This document shows positions 58,728 through 64,000 of a stretch of 64,000 bases of DNA, piece after piece (within the stretch, counting starts at the first letter, position 1; each line of letters starts with the position of its first letter). Origin of the DNA: Microbacterium halimionae (GTDB taxonomy: Bacteria; Actinomycetota; Actinomycetes; Actinomycetales; Microbacteriaceae); the NCBI RefSeq assembly GCF_011761265.1, contig NZ_JAAOZB010000001.1, positions 434,001 through 498,000 on the forward strand, given 5' to 3'. The position numbers were made by a program, and so were the translations under genes. The notes under the pieces are model-generated. The model saw nothing but the letters and a program-made list of their open reading frames with translations. It searched no databases and was not told the DNA's origin.

Positions 58728-60355
58728 GGGGTCTCCGTTCGGTGAAATGCACGTGCGGCGCCAGCTAGGCGTCGCGCAAGGCGCACGAGGGCGATATCAG
58801 TGCCAGAGCGAGAAACGAGACAGATGCCCACGGGGGCAGGCCCAAGCTTCGACGGCACAGTGAGGAGGGGAATTGAGATTGCGGGAAAACCGCCGACTGC
58901 CGCAGGGGTTGTCATACGGAGGGTCGCCTGCCGCACCACATCAACCTTGGCACCGTCGGAGGTGCGCATGGGGGCAGGTCCCGGCACGGTCGGCATCAGC
59001 ATGACAGCACCGCGAAGCATGTCGTCGGCCTGTTCACCGAGTGCCTGCAGCTTCGTGCGGGCGAGAGCTTCGGCATCCGCTGTCACTTCGCTTGCAAGCC
59101 GGAATCTTTCGGCAACAGCGGCACCCGTCGCGCCCGGGTTGGCGCGCAGCCAATCGGAGTTGTTGCGCCACGCCTCTGAGGCCTGCACTGTGCGAAATGG
59201 TTCGTAGTAGTCATCGAGGGCGCCAATTGAGACACGCCGCAGCATCGGTGCATCATCGGATGCCGCGAGAGCTGCCAGGAACGCATCGAACGCTGCCTTC
59301 GTGTCATCTTCGACTGCGTCCAACGCTTCGTCGGGGACGAGAAAGCGCCAGGGTAGGTCGTCGCCGGATTCACCGAACACCCGCTCGGTCGAATCTGACC
59401 CGTCGTAGCTGAGACACCAGTCGACGACCTTTTGTAGCGTCTCACCATCTCGAGTGAGCCAGCCGACGGTGTCGAACGACTGCGCGAGCGGCAAGAGTCC
59501 CTGGCGCGGCACGAGACCGTGCGTTGTACGAAGGCCCCAAAGGCCCTGGTACGAAGCGGGAACACGAATGGACCCGGCCGTGTCGGTTGCGAGGCCGATT
59601 TCTGCCTGGCCGGTGGCAACCGCTGTCGCCGGACCGCTCGACGATCCACCGGGAAGAGCCCCCGGTAATGCCCCGTTCGGAGGAGTGCCGTAGTGCGCGT
59701 TGTCACCCGCGATCGAGTAGGCGAACTCATCTGTTCGTGCGATGCCGCGAAGCGAAGCACCGCCGCGGAGCAGATCGGAGACCGCCGCGGCTGTCGTCGA
59801 CTCGGGCCGAGCTGAATCGAGAAACGTGGGGTTTCCCGCCCCGATGCGGTAGCCCTTGATCGCAAAAAGGTCTTTGACAGCGACAGTGAGGCCCTCGAGC
59901 GGGCCGTCCCACGCGCCCTGCCACAGGGGGTCACCGACAGTTCGCCAGACGGATTTATCCAAAGCCTGCGCGCGGGGGGTCACGTGGGCCGCAGAAATAC
60001 GCCACACATCCTGAGTGCACTGCCACACCTGAGTTTGCAGGCCCGTTCCACCGCCGTGGTACCGCGAAACAGAGACGACGAGTGCAACAGCGGGCGCGAG
60101 CTCGCGGTACTCGACATGAGTAATCGTTCGGGGCGGAACACCACCGCGAACACCCCGAAAAGCGCTAATGACGTCGTGGCCCACAAGGAGACCGCCCGCA
60201 TCTCCCCGCATCGTTTCGGCGCCGGGAGCAAAGAACGCATCGAGGGCATCGAGATCGTTCGCGATGATGGCACGCTCGTAGGCGGTGAGAGCCTCGAAGA
60301 GGTCGTCTGGCATGCTCATGGGAACGTCTGCCGGAGTCGGAACTGCTGGCGTCAT
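58724..60355 (-). CDS. AtzH-like domain fused to amidase-signature enzyme
   Basis: A 543-residue two-domain protein. Residues about 15-130 match the AtzH/DUF3225 (SnoaL-like) fold (LFEALTAYERAIIANDLDALDAFFAPGAETMRGDAGGLLVGHDVISAFRG). Residues about 150-535 are an amidase-signature domain with Lys161 (VAVKDLF), the Gly-Ser-rich loop LPGGSSSGPATAVATG, and nucleophile Ser262 (TDTAGSIRVPAS). In Klebsiella the separate HpxY (amidase) and HpxZ (DUF3225) have the same two parts in a uric-acid cluster. Oxalurate or a related ureide amide is the inferred substrate. GAGGAG precedes the start. Confidence 0.88.
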   Translation of the reverse strand: MTPAVPTPADVPMSMPDDLFEALTAYERAIIANDLDALDAFFAPGAETMRGDAGGLLVGHDVISAFRGVRGGVPPRTITHVEYRELAPAVALVVSVSRYHGGGTGLQTQVWQCTQDVWRISAAHVTPRAQALDKSVWRTVGDPLWQGAWDGPLEGLTVAVKDLFAIKGYRIGAGNPTFLDSARPESTTAAAVSDLLRGGASLRGIARTDEFAYSIAGDNAHYGTPPNGALPGALPGGSSSGPATAVATGQAEIGLATDTAGSIRVPASYQGLWGLRTTHGLVPRQGLLPLAQSFDTVGWLTRDGETLQKVVDWCLSYDGSDSTERVFGESGDDLPWRFLVPDEALDAVEDDTKAAFDAFLAALAASDDAPMLRRVSIGALDDYYEPFRTVQASEAWRNNSDWLRANPGATGAAVAERFRLASEVTADAEALARTKLQALGEQADDMLRGAVMLMPTVPGPAPMRTSDGAKVDVVRQATLRMTTPAAVGGFPAISIPLLTVPSKLGPAPVGICLVSRSGTDIALVRLARRLAGAARAFHRTETP

Positions 60356-61452
60356 GCTGTCTCCTCAGCCTGGATACGAGCGAAGTCTGACTCACGAATT
60401 CGAGCGTGCACACCGCACACGATGTCGACAACCTGTGAAATGTCGAAGTCGGTCGCAGCACTCAAGTAGGCGTAGGCGAGGTGCTCGTCGAGACCCCATC
60501 GCGCCTGAATGAGGTCGATAGCGGCCCGCACGCAACGGCGCATCGCTTCACCGAGGTCCACGTCAAGTCCCGTGGGCACGAGGTACTCCGAGGTGCGGAC
60601 GAGCGGGCCCGCAAGCTCACCGAAAGCGGCGAGCGCGTCCTTACGCGTAACGACGTCGAATCTCACTGTCGCGCGCAACGACGCTTCGAGCGCGGTGAGA
60701 GCAACCTCGCCGTCGCCCTGGGCAAAGTGCGGATCTCCAACATACGCAAGGGCTCCCGCAACCTGCACTGGAAGGTAGAGCACGGTGCCTTCGACCAGCA
60801 GATTGATGTCGATGTTGCCACCGTGCGCACCCGGCGGCACTGAGTGCGGGTGCTCATCACCGGCAACGGCAACTCCCATCGTGCCGAGGAACGGTGCAAG
60901 CGGAAACTCCACGACACGTTCGCCGCCCTCGGAGACGGGGAGAACCCCGACGAGTCCTGAATCGCGCTGTTCAACAGGCGTAAAAACGCTCACGTTCTCG
61001 GGCCCGCGTGGCAGCACGCCGACGAGCGTACCTTTGCCATGGCGGTTGGAGATCACGCCGTAGGGAACGCGCGGCAGCAGCTTTTCTACCGTGATCTTCA
61101 AAAGGTCGCCGGGTTCTGCTCCCTCGACGTACACCGGCCCCGTGACGACGTGCGGACCATCGATCGCCGGGTTTCGCGAGAGGGATGCCGCAATCTCAAT
61201 GGCATCGTCGAGTACGTGTTCTGCAGCAACGCCGTGGCCCGTGAAATACGCGAGCGGGTCTTTCCCCTGGTCCTCGAGAATTCCTTCGTGGCTGACGGTA
61301 TCGAAAGTCACGCTGCTGCCAGCGGCGACCTTCAGGACAGGAACATCGACAGCGCAGGGAAGCCGCCCCCACATGACGTTGTCGGGGCTTGATGGCACGT
61401 AGTGGGCGCCAGAAATCTCTCCGACTCCGGGCTGCAGAATGTCAACGGTCAT
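60352..61452 (-). CDS. Acetamidase/formamidase-family amidohydrolase
   Basis: A 366-residue enzyme of the formamidase family (FmdA_AmdA). Motifs include SHEGILEDQGKDP, GPVYVEGAEPGDLLKITVE, GTMGVAVAGDEHPHSVPPGAHGGNIDINLLVEGTVLYLPVQV and VGDPHFAQGDGEVALTALE. It cleaves small amides such as formamide, acetamide or perhaps oxamate. It sits in the ureide operon with 4-base overlaps on both sides. The natural substrate is not known. Confidence 0.87.
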   Translation of the reverse strand: MTVDILQPGVGEISGAHYVPSSPDNVMWGRLPCAVDVPVLKVAAGSSVTFDTVSHEGILEDQGKDPLAYFTGHGVAAEHVLDDAIEIAASLSRNPAIDGPHVVTGPVYVEGAEPGDLLKITVEKLLPRVPYGVISNRHGKGTLVGVLPRGPENVSVFTPVEQRDSGLVGVLPVSEGGERVVEFPLAPFLGTMGVAVAGDEHPHSVPPGAHGGNIDINLLVEGTVLYLPVQVAGALAYVGDPHFAQGDGEVALTALEASLRATVRFDVVTRKDALAAFGELAGPLVRTSEYLVPTGLDVDLGEAMRRCVRAAIDLIQARWGLDEHLAYAYLSAATDFDISQVVDIVCGVHARIRESDFARIQAEETA

Positions 61453-62804
61453 CCCTGCACCTCTCTCAGTGTTTTCGCGAGAATTTCGCGCCCGGCACGC
61501 ACCGAGACCTGCTCGCCCCGACGGTACGCGATCTGGCCATGAACGAGCGTCGATTCCACGACACCATCAAGCGTCGCGCCGTCCCATGGTGACATTGGGT
61601 TGCGGTATTCGAGAGCTTCCGCGCGCACTGTGTGGGTAGCATCCGGGTGAAAAACGGTGAGGTGCGCTGGCTCGCCGATCGCAATGCGGCCGCGTGTGCC
61701 GAGACCGCCGATGCGGGCTGGGCCCGTGGTCATGAGCGGCAAAATCGTCTCAAGTGGGATGCCGCGGCTCTTCGCCGCGGTCCACACTGCCGAAAGCCCC
61801 GTCTGCAGCCCGGCGATCCCGCCCCACGCGAGGCCGAAATCTCCGTCGCCCTGTTCTTTGAGCGCGAGCGTTGCCGGCGAGTGGTCGCTGACAATTGCAT
61901 CGATTGTCCCGTCGACGATGCCCTGCCACAGCAGGTCTTGGTTCTTTGCGTCACGAATCGGCGGGCACGCTTTGAAGGCGCCGGCGCCGTCGGGCACATC
62001 TTCTGCCTGCAGCGTGAGGTAGTGCGGGCAAGTCTCGACAGTCAGGCGCACACCCGCAGCTTTTGCCGCCCGCACCTCTTCGAGTGCTGCGCCATCGGAG
62101 ACATGCACGATGTGCGCTCGGGCACCGGTGCGACGAGCGGCCGCGATCACCTGGCCGATCGCGGAGCGTTCGCTGACACTGGGCCGCGACGCCAAAAAGT
62201 CGATGTAGTGAGGCCCGAGCGCACCATCTCCGCGCAGGTGCGCCGGGTCTTCTGCGTGCACGATGAGCACGCCATCAAACTCGGCGATCTCCGTGAGCGC
62301 CGCTTCGAGCTGAGCGGTGTCGAGGTGACCGAACTCGTCGATTCCCGAGGGTGAGAGAAAACACTTGAACCCGACGACTCCGGCTTCGGCAAGTTGGGCG
62401 AGCGAGCCAAGGTTTTCGGGAACAGCACCGCCCCAGTACCCGACGTCGACAGCAAGCTTTCCCTTAGCGGCCGCGCGCTTAGCGGCGAGTGCTTCTGGGC
62501 TCGTGGTGACTGGCACGCTATTGAGCGGCATGTCGAGCACTGTGGTGACGCCACCAGCCACAGCCGCTGCGGTACCGGTTGCAAAGCCTTCCCACTCCGT
62601 GCGGCCCGGCTCGTCGAGATGCACATGGGAGTCGACGAGGCCTGGCAGCAGCACCGCGTCGCCGCCGAGTACGACATCGGCCGTGTCATCGAATCCGCGG
62701 ATGGCCGTCACAACACCGTCGGAAGTCTCCACCGTCGCCGCGCGAAATGACCCGTCCACGAACGCTTTTCGCGCTGCGATCGAGATGGGCTGAGCTGTCT
62801 TCAT
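61449..62804 (-). CDS. allB: Allantoinase (AllB-like)
   Basis: A 451-residue cyclic amidohydrolase converting allantoin to allantoate. Binuclear-metal ligands: His60/His62 (DSHVHLDEPGR), carboxylated Lys147 (VGFKCFLSPSG), His183 (IVHAED), His231/His234 (ARAHIVHVSD), Asp307 (IVSDHSP). The length and motif set match AllB rather than dihydropyrimidinase. It lies just after the NCS1 permease, so it opens the degradative part of the operon. Confidence 0.93.
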   Translation of the reverse strand: MKTAQPISIAARKAFVDGSFRAATVETSDGVVTAIRGFDDTADVVLGGDAVLLPGLVDSHVHLDEPGRTEWEGFATGTAAAVAGGVTTVLDMPLNSVPVTTSPEALAAKRAAAKGKLAVDVGYWGGAVPENLGSLAQLAEAGVVGFKCFLSPSGIDEFGHLDTAQLEAALTEIAEFDGVLIVHAEDPAHLRGDGALGPHYIDFLASRPSVSERSAIGQVIAAARRTGARAHIVHVSDGAALEEVRAAKAAGVRLTVETCPHYLTLQAEDVPDGAGAFKACPPIRDAKNQDLLWQGIVDGTIDAIVSDHSPATLALKEQGDGDFGLAWGGIAGLQTGLSAVWTAAKSRGIPLETILPLMTTGPARIGGLGTRGRIAIGEPAHLTVFHPDATHTVRAEALEYRNPMSPWDGATLDGVVESTLVHGQIAYRRGEQVSVRAGREILAKTLREVQG

Positions 62805-62884
62805 ATGCTCACGTTAATTGCGCCGCATTTCGTGGATGTAACCGTGACCAACACTCACGGTCCGCCCTCAGGTGCGATTTCTCG

Positions 62885-64000
62885 TCAATTGGATGCAGTC
62901 GAAGCTGTCACAGCTTCACTCGTGAGGCCGTGGTCGACCGGTCGATACGACCACATCGCCGCGACATAGAGGACCGCACCCAAAAGCGCTCCGATGACCC
63001 AGGCGAAGCCGCTGAGAGCGGCGAGTGCGGGCACCCAGACGGCGGCAATGGAGAACACCGCGGCGAGAGCGATCACGACGATCGCTCGCCCGTTCCACCC
63101 CTTTTGGTAGAAGTACCTTCCAGTCGGACTCATCGAATACAGATCCGAGACCTTCACGGAGCGCCGCTGGATGATGTAGTAGTCGGCGACGAGAACTCCG
63201 TACAGCGGCGCGAGGATAGCTCCCAGCGTGTCGACGAAGACCGGCAATCCGACCTGGCTGATCACAGCGACCCAGAGTGCTCCGATGATGAAACCAAATG
63301 CCGCAGTGAGATATCCCCCGGCTTTGAAGCTGATGCGCTGGGGCGCGAGGTTTGAAAGGTCGTACGCCGGCGGGATGAAGTTCGCCACCAGGTTGATTCC
63401 GACCGTCGCGATGACAAAGGTGATCGCCGCAATAATCGTGAGGAAAACATTGCCAACCAGCCCGACGATTTCTGCGGGGTTGGTCACCGGTTCCCCCTCG
63501 CCTCCCTGCAACACGATGTACGCCCCCGCAGTGATGAAAAGGCTGAGGAATGTGAAGAACGTGAGGCTCACGGGAAGACCGAGGAAGTTGCCCCGCCGCA
63601 TTGTCTTCTCGCTCTTGGAGAATCGTGCAAAGTCGCCGAAGTTGATGATGACAGCCGAGAAATAGGCGATCATCGTGCCGATCACACCGATAAACGCGCC
63701 GACGGCTGCCCAGCCCTCGACCGATGCATTGTTGAAGATTGAACCAACTGCCGGCAACAGACGGTCACCGGCCTGCACCCAGATCGCGACCAGCAGCACA
63801 ATCATCACGACGTAAACGGCAGGACCAGCAAAGTTCAAGAAGCGTTCGATCCACGCAATGCCGCGCACAAACAGCAGAACCTGGAGCGCCGCCACGAGCA
63901 CATACGAAACCCAGTCGATCAGATCCATGCCCAAGAACGTGGGCAGTGCTGGACTGTTGAAAATCGCATCGAGCGCGAGAGCGACCGCGGTAGAGGCGAA
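62885..64000 (-). CDS. NCS1-family allantoin/purine permease, 5' end outside window
   Basis: The frame stays open to the right edge (about 371 codons seen). NCS1 carrier with many helices: MIAYFSAVIINFGDFARFSKSEKTMRRGNFLGLPVSLTFFTFLSLFITAGAYIV, then VATVGINLVANFIPPAYDLSNLAPQRISFKAGGYLTAAFGFIIG. The family includes PucI and AllW-like allantoin permeases and Fur/Fcy nucleobase carriers. The gene lies 80 bases upstream of allantoinase on the same strand. The true N terminus is not in the window. Confidence 0.9.
   Translation of the reverse strand, partial: FASTAVALALDAIFNSPALPTFLGMDLIDWVSYVLVAALQVLLFVRGIAWIERFLNFAGPAVYVVMIVLLVAIWVQAGDRLLPAVGSIFNNASVEGWAAVGAFIGVIGTMIAYFSAVIINFGDFARFSKSEKTMRRGNFLGLPVSLTFFTFLSLFITAGAYIVLQGGEGEPVTNPAEIVGLVGNVFLTIIAAITFVIATVGINLVANFIPPAYDLSNLAPQRISFKAGGYLTAAFGFIIGALWVAVISQVGLPVFVDTLGAILAPLYGVLVADYYIIQRRSVKVSDLYSMSPTGRYFYQKGWNGRAIVVIALAAVFSIAAVWVPALAALSGFAWVIGALLGAVLYVAAMWSYRPVDHGLTSEAVTASTASN

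Noticed and set aside
1-64000. tRNA or rRNA genes
   Set aside because: I looked through gaps longer than about 60 bases and saw no cloverleaf pattern or rRNA-like sequence.

Overview
The window is about 63% GC, densely packed, and full of 4-bp ATGA/GTGA gene overlaps. It carries DtxR-type iron boxes, HtaA haem-binding proteins, two DUF222/HNH genes, a CebR/CelR-type operator cluster and many promoters of the leaderless type (TANNNT six or seven bases before the start codon). Together these point to a high-GC Gram-positive actinobacterium, most likely a Microbacteriaceae relative. This is inferred from gene content; there is no rRNA or tRNA in the window.

Layout. 1-6.3 kb (minus strand): a haem-uptake locus, with a large HtaA-domain surface protein, an ABC transporter HmuTUV and a membrane-anchored HtaA protein, under DtxR-like boxes. 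6.3-10.4 kb: a sterol-carrier-like protein, purD, purC and a uracil-type permease. 10.5-16.5 kb: a cellobiose/beta-glucoside operon (LacI regulator, GH1 beta-glucosidase, two permeases, binding protein) with a cluster of TGGGAGCGCTCCCA-type operators next to purS-purQ. 17.5-25 kb: a 2-hydroxyacid dehydrogenase, small membrane protein, MocA-like and XdhC-like molybdenum-enzyme maturation proteins, a nucleoside phosphorylase, and a xanthine-dehydrogenase-type enzyme whose 2Fe-2S and Mo subunits are fused. 25-28.4 kb: a DivIVA-like coiled coil, an XRE-cupin regulator, an ECF-like sigma factor and a membrane partner.

28.4-40.9 kb is bracketed by two DUF222/HNH genes and looks accessory. It holds a DeoR/DUF4406 divergent pair, a secreted protein with an AraC-type regulator, a tight five-gene operon (aldehyde dehydrogenase, flavin monooxygenase, two-subunit thiamine-diphosphate decarboxylase, GMC oxidoreductase) with no pathway I can name with certainty, and several small membrane proteins including an unannotated 49-residue ORF. 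40.9-42.5 kb is a TetR/EamA exporter pair.

42.5-50.4 kb is a putative purine-related salvage or catabolic operon: an NMT1/THI5-type ABC transporter, two divergent adenosine-deaminase-family enzymes, an XRE-cupin regulator, and an amidohydrolase upstream. 50.4-56.2 kb is a phosphonate-type ABC transporter with a HAD hydrolase, an unknown protein and an RpiR regulator. 56.2-64 kb is a ureide operon: NCS1 permease, allantoinase, formamidase-like protein, an AtzH-amidase fusion, PucG-type aminotransferase and allantoate amidohydrolase.

Taken together, the chromosome segment combines purine synthesis (purD, purC, purS, purQ) with purine breakdown at three sites: xanthine oxidation, deamination and import, and allantoin degradation. 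This fits a soil or plant-associated bacterium that uses purines as nitrogen source. The two most promising less-described elements are the ABC-transporter/deaminase operon, with unusual active-site motifs, and the monooxygenase/ThDP/GMC operon.
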